A stretch of 64,000 nt of DNA from the NCBI RefSeq assembly GCF_022921055.1, contig NZ_CP095065.1:124001-188000 (forward strand), read 5' to 3'. A program made the position numbers and the translations under genes. Numbering within the stretch: the stretch's first letter is position 1; each line of letters starts with the position of its first letter. Shown here piece after piece: positions 9,335 to 17,772 of this stretch. This DNA is from Hymenobacter volaticus (GTDB taxonomy: Bacteria > Bacteroidota > Bacteroidia > Cytophagales > Hymenobacteraceae). The notes beneath the pieces were generated by a model that ran no database searches, was not told where the DNA came from, and saw only the letters and a program-made list of their open reading frames with translations.

Positions 9335-9966
9335 GTCGGCAATAAGTAAGGCGGGTTGCCTAAGCGTTGAAGGCGCGGTTTCGATGGGAAAAGAGCTTTG
9401 TCTTCCGGCAGTAGGGAGGAAATATGGCTAGAGCTTCTGGAAGTAGCGCTTACCAAAAGTTTGCGTCCTCTTCCTGTTTGGGTCGAGAGGATGTTGCCGC
9501 CCGAAAAAGCAGCGTCCTTTCGATCCTACCAAGCAAAAGCCCTTGAATACGCCATCATAAGTTATGCTCTGGCGGGAAAGCGCGCGAACCTCTTCTTTGA
9601 TTACTTCACGCTGTTTATTCGGTTCCGCATCCCGCCTCCTAGCTGCAACTTGCGCCGGAATGCAGAGACTCTAAAAAGAAAAAGCCCGTCTCATAAAGCT
9701 AGCTGGTTATCTTTTGCTGCTGGTACCTCTGGCGCCCCTAGCCGTGGTGGCGCAGAGCATTGCCAAGAAGCAGGCTTGGACATTTACGAATCGACCGTTA
9801 CTTTGAGGATGAACTAGGACCTGTTGCTGGACGCGGAGGTCGCCGCGCGCTCCTTAGCCGGTCAACCCGGCGTCCGGAAGCAAACCGGCCCGCCGCGCCC
9901 GCTCAACCGGTTTGCCGCTTGCGGACAATCCCCGCCCACCGCCGATATTCTTCTTCCCGTGCGCCT
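9335..9966. other. Gene-poor stretch before the PAS histidine kinase
   Basis: An open frame at 9398-9817 (+) shows no domain. A short signal-peptide-like segment (LLLLVPLAPLAVVAQ) is readable around 9700-9760 in another frame and may be a gene remnant. The open frame of the kinase extends upstream to 9760, but that part does not look like protein. Confidence 0.35.
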
Positions 9967-12030
9967 ATGCCTAGTTCTGTTGACTTGCTCGCCGTCTTCA
10001 ACGCCTTACCCGGCGCTTATCTGCTGCTTACCCCGGCCCTGGTCATCGAAGCCGTTAGCGACGCCTACCTAACGAGCTTCTTTACCACGCGCCAGCAGCT
10101 CGTCGGCCAAGACCTGTTCGACGCGTTTGGTGGCGCGCTGGGCACCCCGGAAGAAGAGACGATTACCAATCTGCGGGTTTCTTTGCAGCAGGTGCTTTCC
10201 ACGGGCCAGCCCCACCAAATGCCCGTGCAGCACTACCCTCTAATTGAGCCCACCACGGGCGCGCGAGTGGAACGCTACTGGCAGTTGCTCACCACTCCCA
10301 TCCGCGATGCGCAAGGCATGATCCAAGCCCTGCTGCACAGCGTAACGGACGTGACGGCCCAGACCCAGGCCGCCACCGCATTGCGCCTGAGTCAGGCCCG
10401 GGAGCAGCAGGCGCTGGCCGCGCTCGAGGCGCAGCGCTCTCACCTGCAAGAGGTGCTGCTCCACTTGCCCGCCCAGATCGCCACCTACCGCGGACCCGAC
10501 TACGTCTATGACTTTGTCAATACTCGCTATACGAAGCCGCTGCCGAGTCGCCGCTACCTGGGCCAGCCCATTCGGGAGGTGTTGCCGGAAGTGGCCGCGC
10601 AGGGGATACTGGCGGTCTTCGACCACGTTTACCACTCCGGCGAGCCGTATCATCTGCCCGAGCAGGAACTCTGGCTTGACGGCCAGGGTACGGGCCAGCC
10701 ACAGCAACTCTATCTGGATTTCTTTTTGCACCCGCTGCGTGATGCCGAGGGAAACATCTATGGGCTGCTGGATTTCTCCTACGATGTCACGGCGCTGGTA
10801 CGGGCCCGCCAGCAGGGCGAGCAACTCAACGACGAGTTGGAAGCCCGGGTGCTGGCGCGCACCCGCGAGGTAGAAGCAGCCCGGCAAGCCGCCGAAGCGC
10901 AGCAACACTACCTGCGCCATATCTTCGAGCAGGCCCCGGTGGCGATTTGCTTGATGCGCGGCCCGCAGGCCGTTGTGGAGCTACTCAACCAGCGCGGGGC
11001 CGCGCTGGTGGGCAGTACCCCGGCGCAAGTGATCGGGCACCCCATTCGGCAGGCCCTGCCAGCCCTCAATGGCCAGGGCTTTGAAGCGTTGTATGCGCGC
11101 GTCCTGCAAGGCGAAACTTTGGTGTTCAACGAAATGCCGATTACGTTCCACCGCGCTCAAACCGGCCAGTCCGACCACGGCTATTATCATCATACCTACC
11201 AGCCTTGGCGCGAGGAAACGGGCGCGATTGTGGGCGTGATCAACATCGGGGTCGAGGTCACCGAGCAGGTGCGGGCCCGCCAGCAAGTGCAGCAGCTGAA
11301 CGAGGAGCTGCGGGAAGCCAACAGTCAACTCCGGCGCACCAATGTGGACTTGGACAACTTCATCTACTCGGCCTCGCACGACCTGAAAGCGCCCATTTCC
11401 AACATTGAAGGTCTGCTCCAACTCCTCAACCAACTGCTGCCCCCCGCTACCCGCGCCGAGGCCGAGATAGCGCCCGTTCTGCAAATGATGCAAGTCTCGG
11501 TGGAGCGCTTCAAGCGCACCATCGCCCACCTAACGGACCTAACCAAGCTCCAGCTCGAATTTGCCCAGCCCGCCGCCGCGGTCTCACTGGCCCGCGTCGT
11601 AGAAGACGTGCGCCACGACCTGCTGCCGCTGCTGGAAGAAACCTGCGGGCAGCTTACCATCGAAATCGACGACTGCCAGCCGCTGGTCTTCTCCGAAAAA
11701 AACCTTCGCTTAGTGGTCTACAACTTGCTCAGTAATGCCTTTAAGTACCGCCACCCCGCCCGCTCGCCGCGGGTGCGCCTGAGTTGCGCCCGCGAGCAAG
11801 ACCAACTGCTGCTGCGCGTACACGACAATGGTTTGGGACTGAACCAGGCGCAGCAAGCCAAGCTCTATGGCTTGTTTCAGCGCCTGCATACCCACGTGGA
11901 GGGTACGGGTATCGGCCTGTACATGGTAAAGAAAATAGTGGAGAATGCGGGTGGCACGCTCTCCGTCGCCAGTGAGCCCGGCCAAGGCACTACGTTCACC
12001 GTTGCTTTTCCGCCGCAAGCCCTCGGGTAG
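9967..12030 (+). CDS. Three-PAS sensor histidine kinase
   Basis: Translation from ATG 9967 (MPSSVDLLAVFNALPGAYLLL) gives 687 residues. Three PAS domains are visible at roughly residues 1-110, 155-270 and 305-430; each ends in a typical PAC strand (LLHSVTDVT, LLDFSYDVT, VINIGVEVT). Coiled coils follow, one with RARQQGEQLNDELEAR. The HisKA region carries the phospho-acceptor in YSASHDLKAPISNIEGL. The ATPase domain shows NLLSNAFKYRH (N box), HDNGLGL (G1) and GTGIGLYMVKKIVE (G2). There are no membrane segments, so it senses an internal signal. No response regulator is adjacent and there is no receiver domain: it is an orphan kinase. The upstream-extended start (9760) is rejected because the added residues are Arg/Pro-rich and unlike PAS. 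Confidence 0.93.
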   Translation: MPSSVDLLAVFNALPGAYLLLTPALVIEAVSDAYLTSFFTTRQQLVGQDLFDAFGGALGTPEEETITNLRVSLQQVLSTGQPHQMPVQHYPLIEPTTGARVERYWQLLTTPIRDAQGMIQALLHSVTDVTAQTQAATALRLSQAREQQALAALEAQRSHLQEVLLHLPAQIATYRGPDYVYDFVNTRYTKPLPSRRYLGQPIREVLPEVAAQGILAVFDHVYHSGEPYHLPEQELWLDGQGTGQPQQLYLDFFLHPLRDAEGNIYGLLDFSYDVTALVRARQQGEQLNDELEARVLARTREVEAARQAAEAQQHYLRHIFEQAPVAICLMRGPQAVVELLNQRGAALVGSTPAQVIGHPIRQALPALNGQGFEALYARVLQGETLVFNEMPITFHRAQTGQSDHGYYHHTYQPWREETGAIVGVINIGVEVTEQVRARQQVQQLNEELREANSQLRRTNVDLDNFIYSASHDLKAPISNIEGLLQLLNQLLPPATRAEAEIAPVLQMMQVSVERFKRTIAHLTDLTKLQLEFAQPAAAVSLARVVEDVRHDLLPLLEETCGQLTIEIDDCQPLVFSEKNLRLVVYNLLSNAFKYRHPARSPRVRLSCAREQDQLLLRVHDNGLGLNQAQQAKLYGLFQRLHTHVEGTGIGLYMVKKIVENAGGTLSVASEPGQGTTFTVAFPPQALG

Positions 12031-12293
12031 CACCCGGGGGCAATCAGGCGAGATATTTCTAATAGATCAGTTGAACGAGGCTCCTGCCCGGGGCGAGAAC
12101 AACAAAAGTGGGATCAGCAGCGCCAATAGGCGTACCGTCTTGCGCTGGCCAGTGACGCACAATGAGCGGCTATATAAGTTGGGTGCCACGATTTAGCAGT
12201 TGAGTGACAGCTTGTAGTGATACCCCTGGCAGACCTTCCAGCCGTAGAGTGTGGCAACTTGCTAACCGAGTCGATTGTAAAGCGCGTCTTGCT

Positions 12294-13301
12294 TTAGCGC
12301 ACTTCCAGCGACAGGACCAGGCCGCCCATCTGCTTGAGGCGCGCAAAATAGGTGGTGGAATCGAGCAGTTGGTAGGGGAAATAGAGCCCGGCCGGCACCG
12401 CCGGCCGGCCATCGAGGCCGAGCAGCCGTTCCAGCAGTAGGGCGACTCCGAGCCCGGTCAGCGGTGCCGCTCCTGCGGGATGGACAACGGCATGACGGGA
12501 ACGGAGCGGCTGGCCCGCATGGTCCTCGCCGGCGAGCTCGATGAGGATTTCGGTCGAGAACGGCTCCCCGCGGCGGCGGGTCGAGCTAACCCCGCTCGCG
12601 AGATTGAATTGGACGTTGGGCGCGCCGGTTGCCGTCGCCAAGCCGACAACGTCGATGGACGAGAAGCCGGTGGCCTGCTGCTTGGTGCCATCGACGGCTC
12701 GGAACTCGGCTTGGGCATCGTCCCCGTGGCGCCAGATATAAGCGCCGTCGCGCCGCGTGAGGGCGGCGGGCAGCATCTTATTCAGGCGCTCGAAGTCGGC
12801 GGCGACTGCCGGCCCCCCGCCATCCTGCTCGTCGACCAGCGCGCCAATGGTAATGTCATGGACCCGGCCGAACGCTTTCGCGAATTCCAGCGTGGGGACG
12901 GTGGTAGCGCCGACCAGCCATTCGTAGCCGAGGACAACCGGTGCCACCTGCGGCTGGTGCATGTAAATGGCCACTTCGGGGGCCATTTCGTAGATGCCCG
13001 ACGAGATGCCGATGTGCGGCACGCCCCGCGCGTGGGCGAAACGGAGCCCGGCCAACTTGTCGTCGGAGTAAAACATCGCCACCGCGCTAATTGGGCGCTC
13101 ACCAAGGCCGAAATCGGCGGCGTCCGGGTCGAGCACTACGCCTTGGGCATTGCCGAACTCGGCGGCAGCTTCTTCGGCCTTAGCCAGGGTGCGGCCCCCG
13201 ACCAGGAGCGGCACGTGGGGGTGAGCGGCACGCAGGAAACGGGCCGTCGCGCGACCGATGACGCCGGAACCACCAGCTAGAAGAATGGGAGCGTGTGTCA
13301 T
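12294..13301 (-). CDS. Saccharopine dehydrogenase-like NAD(P)-binding protein
   Basis: The 335-residue product begins MTHAPILLAGGSGVIGRATA, with the Rossmann G-x-G-x-x-G loop at residues ~10-15. LVGGRTLAKAEEAAAEFG follows, the typical second strand of saccharopine-dehydrogenase-like proteins. It is cytosolic. The reaction is not known; relatives act as oxidoreductases on small metabolites or lipids. It is transcribed divergently from a TetR regulator, and the 103-bp gap holds an inverted repeat. This arrangement is common when the TetR protein represses the neighbouring enzyme in response to its substrate. Confidence 0.8.
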   Translation of the reverse strand: MTHAPILLAGGSGVIGRATARFLRAAHPHVPLLVGGRTLAKAEEAAAEFGNAQGVVLDPDAADFGLGERPISAVAMFYSDDKLAGLRFAHARGVPHIGISSGIYEMAPEVAIYMHQPQVAPVVLGYEWLVGATTVPTLEFAKAFGRVHDITIGALVDEQDGGGPAVAADFERLNKMLPAALTRRDGAYIWRHGDDAQAEFRAVDGTKQQATGFSSIDVVGLATATGAPNVQFNLASGVSSTRRRGEPFSTEILIELAGEDHAGQPLRSRHAVVHPAGAAPLTGLGVALLLERLLGLDGRPAVPAGLYFPYQLLDSTTYFARLKQMGGLVLSLEVR

Positions 13302-13322
13302 AGCTAGGATTATTGTTGGGTG

Positions 13323-13369
13323 TTACTTTTACCAAAGGTAGCCTACTTTACGTAAGTTACCAAAAGTAA
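13323..13369. promoter_or_regulatory. Probable TetR operator between divergent genes
   Basis: TTACTTTT (13323-13330) and AAAAGTAA (13362-13369) form an inverted repeat. ACCAAAGGTA and TTACCAAAAG halves lie between them, and TTACGTAA is near the centre. The block covers the promoter region of both the dehydrogenase gene and the TetR gene. Confidence 0.55.
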
Positions 13370-13404
13370 GTTACTATTAGTAGGTTTATTTAACACCGTA
13401 GTTC

Positions 13405-14040
13405 ATGAAACAGGTACCAGAATCACCAGCACCCAAGGCCGGCTCGGCTAAGCTTTCAAAGGCGGCCCGCCGCCAACAGTTACTCGCGGTGGCCCTCGTC
13501 ATTGTGCGCGAAGAAGGAGCCGATAGTTTAACGCTAGGGCACTTGGCGGCCCGGGCCGGCGTCTCCAAGCCTATTCCCTACGAGCACTTCGGCACCCGGG
13601 CGGGGCTGCTGGCCGAGCTCTACAAGTCGCTGGATCAGCAGCAGGTGACGGCTTTGCGCGCAGCCCTGCAGGGAGTCCAGCAGAACCTGGGCGAAACGGC
13701 CGACGTGCTCGCGACGGCCTATATCCACTGCGCCGCGGATACGAGCGGCGAAATTTACGCGGTGGGGGCGGCCCTCTCGGGCAGCGAGGAAATGGGGGCG
13801 GTGCACCAGGAGTTGCTTGCGGGGTACGTGCAGCTGTTCGCGGCGGCACTAGCACCGCACAGCCCGCTGCCGCCCGACGAGCTGCACCGACGCTGCGTGG
13901 GGCTGGTTGGGGCGGGTGAAGCTTTGTCGCTGCTCATGGTAGGAGGCCAGTGCCGCGAGTCGGATGCGGCCGCCACCTTTTCCGCTTTGATTCGGGGCGG
14001 CGTGCAGGCGCTCTCGTCCACCCGCAACGATCAGAAGTAA
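13405..14040 (+). CDS. TetR-family transcriptional regulator
   Basis: This 211-residue protein has the N-terminal TetR helix-turn-helix at residues ~20-68: RRQQLLAVALVIVREEGADSLTLGHLAARAGVSKPIPYEHFG. The remaining ~140 residues are the helical ligand-binding and dimer domain, which does not reveal the ligand. The N-terminal ~16 residues are a flexible Pro/Lys-rich tail. It is divergent from the saccharopine dehydrogenase-like gene, and the shared inverted repeat suggests it controls that gene and itself. Confidence 0.9.
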   Translation: MKQVPESPAPKAGSAKLSKAARRQQLLAVALVIVREEGADSLTLGHLAARAGVSKPIPYEHFGTRAGLLAELYKSLDQQQVTALRAALQGVQQNLGETADVLATAYIHCAADTSGEIYAVGAALSGSEEMGAVHQELLAGYVQLFAAALAPHSPLPPDELHRRCVGLVGAGEALSLLMVGGQCRESDAAATFSALIRGGVQALSSTRNDQK

Positions 14041-15125
14041 GAGCTATTAACGAGGTGCCGCTGTGCTCCGGTCGGCTGGCAACCCTAGTTATTGCCCGGA
14101 CGAGCCGCCGTCATTGGTAAGCCAACTTTAAATTTTCGGCTAGCTAATTTGATAGGCTCGAGCGGCCGCTAGGCGCCGGTCGGTTAAGGCTTGTGACCGA
14201 GCCCGTATGATGCGCAGCACTTCGGACGGAGCGGTGGCGGGAGAGCCCGCATGGAAGACGGGCTGCGGGTCGAAGGCCATTTCGAATTGGATTTCCTGCG
14301 CTACCGTGTCGCCTCGGAGAGATGCTTGGGCACTACCATGATCGGCGTGTCATCCTCTTCAACTTCGGGCTCTCGAGGCAACACTTTACCGGCTTGAATG
14401 CGAACGATTACACTTTAACCGTTTCATCATAGTCTGCCTGATTCTTGAAGATACTCGCTGCATATAAGACGGGGTCCATAGGCTGGTACGCGTGCAGGAA
14501 CTGGCACCGCCACGTGACGCACAGCAGCGCCGTGCGGGGTGGAGCTAACCAGCGCTCCCTTCGGCGACGGCATTTGCCCAGGCCCAGGTTGAATGAACTG
14601 CCCCGGCTGCGGCACACTCGGCCAGCTACCACCAGGAAACTGAGAAGAGTTGGGACGTTCCGTAGCAGCCTTGTTATGCAGAAGTTTCAGTAGTAAACAA
14701 CGCCCGGTATTCTCGACGGGCACTCTTATGTAACTCTTCGTGCAGGTAACTTACAGCGTTAAAATAGGCGAGAAGCTACGCTCCGATTTTAATTTTCTAC
14801 TATTGCCAGAAGAAGCTCAGGAATTGACTTCCTAACCCCTTCGCTAAATTTAGATAGGAAGGACTACGGGTAGGGCCTCGCTACTGGCAACGGAAATCAG
14901 GATCCGTGAAGCGCGCGTGATAAAAAAAGGCATGCGTTGGGAGCTATTCTTTCAGTGAATGACCCCGGTAGCTCGAGAACGCAATCCGCCTAAGGACAAG
15001 GTTGCGCCAGCCGCTTTAGTGCCAGCGCAATACGAATCCGTTACCTCTTTACATTCGCTTCGCTGTATATTTAGCACCGGGCTAAAAGCTGGGCAGCTGC
15101 TATGCCCGCTGGCCTCGCCGTGGAT
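14041..15125. other. Decayed stretch between TetR and AraC genes
   Basis: Apart from the DJ-1/PfpI remnant listed separately, a reverse-strand coding-like segment can be read at ~14308-14460 (QAGKVLPREPEVEEDDTPI) and joins an open frame at 14408-14632 through a shift. No family was recognised. Between ~14700 and 15100 I see nothing. Confidence 0.4.
14140..14302 (-). pseudogene. C-terminal remnant of a DJ-1/PfpI-family gene
   Basis: The reverse strand reads AQEIQFEMAFDPQPVFHAGS followed by PATAPSEVLRIIRARSQAL and stops at 14140. The pattern Y/FDPQPxFxAGSP is the characteristic tail of many DJ-1/PfpI (class I glutamine amidotransferase-like) proteins. The rest of the domain, including the nucleophile elbow, is missing or scrambled upstream. 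It is a fragment and not expected to be functional. Confidence 0.5.
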
Positions 15126-15959
15126 ATGGATATTTACTACCACACTTGGCCGCCTTCCGCGCATTTGCAGCCCTTCATTCGGGAGCTGCTGCTGCTGGAC
15201 GTAACGGCCGCGCCGGGCGAAGTGGTGCCGGCCAAGGCCATGGCGGCCAATACGGAGCAGTGTCTGGTGTTCTACCTGCACGGGCAGGTAACGGCCCTGC
15301 ACTCGGAATCGGGTACAACGACCGTGTATGCCCCCACCGTGCTCAATGGCACCCAGTCCGCTCGCTTCGATTTCTACAGCAGTTCCCGGTTTCGCATGTT
15401 GTCGGTGCAGTTTCAGCCCGGCGTGCTAACCAAGTTTGTGCGTGTGCCCCTGCCCGAGTTCACCAACGCGCGCATCGACGCGGAGGCGGTGCTGGCGGCC
15501 GACATCCGGCGGGTGCAAGAGCAATTGCTGGAGGCACCCACTGACACCATCCTCTTGGAGCGGGTTGAAGCCTACCTCTGGCAGCGCATTCAGCACCTAC
15601 GCATCTCGTTCGAGCCCTTCGACCGGGCCCTGCTAGCGCTGGCCACCCATCCGCAGGGCTACTCGCTCGACCAGCTCGCGCACGAGGCCTGCCTGTCGGT
15701 AAGCCAGCTGGAGCGGCGCTTTGTGCAGCAGCTCGGCGTGGGCCCCAAGCTCTACGCGCGCATCAGCCGCTTCAGTCAGGCCCACGCCCTCAAACAGGCC
15801 CGGCCCGAGCTGGACTGGCTGCACGTGGCGCTGGCCTGCGGCTACTACGATTACCAGCATTTGGTCAAGGACTTTCGGCAGTTCGCCCACGCCACCCCAC
15901 CCGCTTTGCTGCTGGCGCAGGCCCAGGCACCTGACCGTCTGGCGCGAAACAGGCGCTAA
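15126..15959 (+). CDS. AraC-family transcriptional regulator
   Basis: About 277 residues from MDIYYHTWPPSAHLQPFIRE. The N-terminal ~150 residues are a cupin-like sensing domain of the type found in Bacteroidota AraC proteins (DUF6597-like: HLQPFIRELLLLD, then LSVQFQPGVLTKFVRVP). The C-terminal ~100 residues hold two helix-turn-helix motifs: LDQLAHEACLSVSQLERRFVQ and VALACGYYDYQHLVKDFRQF. An in-frame ATG at 15102 would add eight residues; I prefer 15126 because family members start at this point. The gene stands alone, with an NTF2-like secreted protein 80 bp downstream on the same strand. The ligand and target genes are unknown. Confidence 0.88.
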   Translation: MDIYYHTWPPSAHLQPFIRELLLLDVTAAPGEVVPAKAMAANTEQCLVFYLHGQVTALHSESGTTTVYAPTVLNGTQSARFDFYSSSRFRMLSVQFQPGVLTKFVRVPLPEFTNARIDAEAVLAADIRRVQEQLLEAPTDTILLERVEAYLWQRIQHLRISFEPFDRALLALATHPQGYSLDQLAHEACLSVSQLERRFVQQLGVGPKLYARISRFSQAHALKQARPELDWLHVALACGYYDYQHLVKDFRQFAHATPPALLLAQAQAPDRLARNRR

Positions 15960-16039
15960 GAATGCGGATTTTTTACCACCACCCGGGCCGGGACCGGAGG
16001 TAGGTTTGGGGGATGATTCACCCTCCTTTCGCCCGTGCC

Positions 16040-16486
16040 ATGAACAAGCTCCTCCCCCTAGCCTTTGCCCTGCTCCTGACCACTGCCCCGGCCTGGGCCC
16101 AAGGCCAAGGCGAGCCCGAAATCCGCCGGCTCGAACAACTGGAAATCACCACGGTGCAGCGGGGCGATACCGCCGCCCTGCTTCGGCTGTGGAGCCCGGA
16201 GTTCGTGGTCAACAACCCCTACAATCAAGTGGTCACGCGGCCCCAAATCCTGGCCTTTATGCGCCAAGGCCAACTCGACTACGCCACCGTTGAGCGGGTG
16301 GTCGAGAAAGTAACCATTGTCAAGAACGTGGCCATTGCCATGGGCCACGAAATCGTGACCCCGCAGCGGGCCACGGCCTATGCGGGCCAGGTGGAAACCC
16401 GGCAGTACACCAACGTGTGGCTGAAAACCAAGGCCGGCTGGCAACTCACGGCCCGGCAAGCCAGCATCGTAGCCGTGAAGAAATGA
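16040..16486 (+). CDS. Secreted NTF2-like (DUF4440/SnoaL-type) protein
   Basis: Translation from ATG 16040 gives 148 residues with a clear signal peptide (MNKLLPLAFALLLTTAPAWA-Q). The mature part is one NTF2-like alpha-beta barrel: EIRRLEQLEITTVQRGDTAAL, LWSPEFVVNNPYNQV, VAIAMGHEIVTP and a final strand VWLKTKAGWQLTARQ. Proteins of this type are small periplasmic or exported binding or steroid-isomerase-like folds of unknown substrate. Another NTF2-like gene lies at 37264-37722. An upstream ATG at 16013 is less likely because the signal peptide starts at 16040. Confidence 0.82.
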   Translation: MNKLLPLAFALLLTTAPAWAQGQGEPEIRRLEQLEITTVQRGDTAALLRLWSPEFVVNNPYNQVVTRPQILAFMRQGQLDYATVERVVEKVTIVKNVAIAMGHEIVTPQRATAYAGQVETRQYTNVWLKTKAGWQLTARQASIVAVKK

Positions 16487-17060
16487 ACCGGGTGAACACT
16501 TTCGGCGACTCTATCCGGCCGGCCTCTCTGTCTCAGCCGCCAGCGCTTCCGGCTATCAGGTGTCGGACGCCAGACCCTGGGGCCTGACAGGTGAGGTAGC
16601 ATAGGAAGTCTAGTCGCTAATAAAACTCTCCGAAAAGCACCCCTGCGCTGCCGGGTGTCAGCCGGCTGTTGGCTTGCGGTCAAGCCCGCGCATTGCGTAG
16701 CATCGCCAAGAACTGAAGCTTCAGAAGGCGCAGTATTGTTGCTTCCTGCTACAACTTCCGTCCCGTGCTGCTGGTGGTCGTTGTCTTGCTATCCGGGCGT
16801 ACTAGCGTTCCGCGCTCTGCTCTTGCGGGAAAAAATCGACGTTTAGCTTCCGGGACTGAGTCGGCGCCGGTACGTTTCTAACCCGGATAATGACGTTATA
16901 GGGGTCTACTCGGTATTTGGGCTAGCTATTGCAGCTAGATTGAGGAGGATGCCCAGCAACTAGTTGGTGGTAGACTATTAGGCAGCCTACCGGCCGGTAG
17001 TGGGGCGTCCGGGGGCGGTGCGCTCGCCCTCGCCCGCCTCATCCTGGCCCCGAGGCTAGG
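16487..17060. other. Gene-poor stretch upstream of a LytTR gene's 3' end
   Basis: No gene was recognised. Open frames at 16378-16683 (-) and 16655-16846 (+) look like chance frames. The stretch lies between convergent genes. Confidence 0.4.
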
Positions 17061-17750
17061 TCACCGTGCGGCGTGGGCGCGCAGGGCCTGCACGGCGCTT
17101 TCATAAGAACTGCCAATCGGGATGCTGGTCCCGGCTACGCTCACTTCGTGGCGGGCGATTTTATCCACTTTACTCAGGGCCACGATGTAAGAGCGATGCA
17201 CCCGCACAAAATACTGGGGTGGGAGCTGCTGCAAGGCCTCGGCCAAGGTCTGGCGCGTGAGCACCCGCCGAGCAGTCAGCACATACGTTAGGTAGTTGCC
17301 ATCGGCCTCTAGGTAGAGAATATTCTCGAGCAACACGCGTTCCTCCGCCAAGCCGGTTTTCACCAGGATGGCCGGCCGGCCGGCCATACCGCGCCCGGTT
17401 TGGCGGTCCAATGCCTTCCCGCAGGCTTTGGTGAAGCGCGCCAGCGAGAAGGGCTTGAGCAGGTAATCCACCGCATCCAACTCAAAGCCCTGCACGGCAT
17501 AGTCGGAGTAGGCCGTCGTAAATATGATGAGCGGCGCGCGGGAGAGGCCCTGCACCAATTCTAGGCCCGTAATATCGGGCATGTGAATGTCCACAAACAG
17601 CACATCGACGGGATGCGTGTGCAGGTAGGCCAGCGCCGTGAAGGCGTTGGTAAATGTTGCCTGCAGCGTTAGAAACGGCACCTTAGCCGCCAGCAGGTGC
17701 ACGACTTGCAGGGCCTGCGGTTCGTCGTCGATGGCAATGGCGGAAAGCAT
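17061..17750 (-). CDS. LytTR-family response regulator
   Basis: The 229-residue protein has an N-terminal receiver domain with the acidic pocket IDDEP (residues ~7-11), the phospho-acceptor Asp in VLFVDIHMPDITG, and the conserved Thr/Lys in IFTTAYS and YLLKPF. The C-terminal LytTR DNA-binding domain carries NILYLEADGNYLTYVL and FVRVHRSYIVAL. Regulators of this type bind paired direct repeats with a period of about 21 bp. A LytS-type kinase (19428-20974) lies on the same strand, separated by a serine hydrolase gene 22 nt upstream; the three probably form one regulatory unit. Confidence 0.93.
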   Translation of the reverse strand: MLSAIAIDDEPQALQVVHLLAAKVPFLTLQATFTNAFTALAYLHTHPVDVLFVDIHMPDITGLELVQGLSRAPLIIFTTAYSDYAVQGFELDAVDYLLKPFSLARFTKACGKALDRQTGRGMAGRPAILVKTGLAEERVLLENILYLEADGNYLTYVLTARRVLTRQTLAEALQQLPPQYFVRVHRSYIVALSKVDKIARHEVSVAGTSIPIGSSYESAVQALRAHAAR

Positions 17751-17772
17751 GGGGCGGATTAATGGAGTTAGC

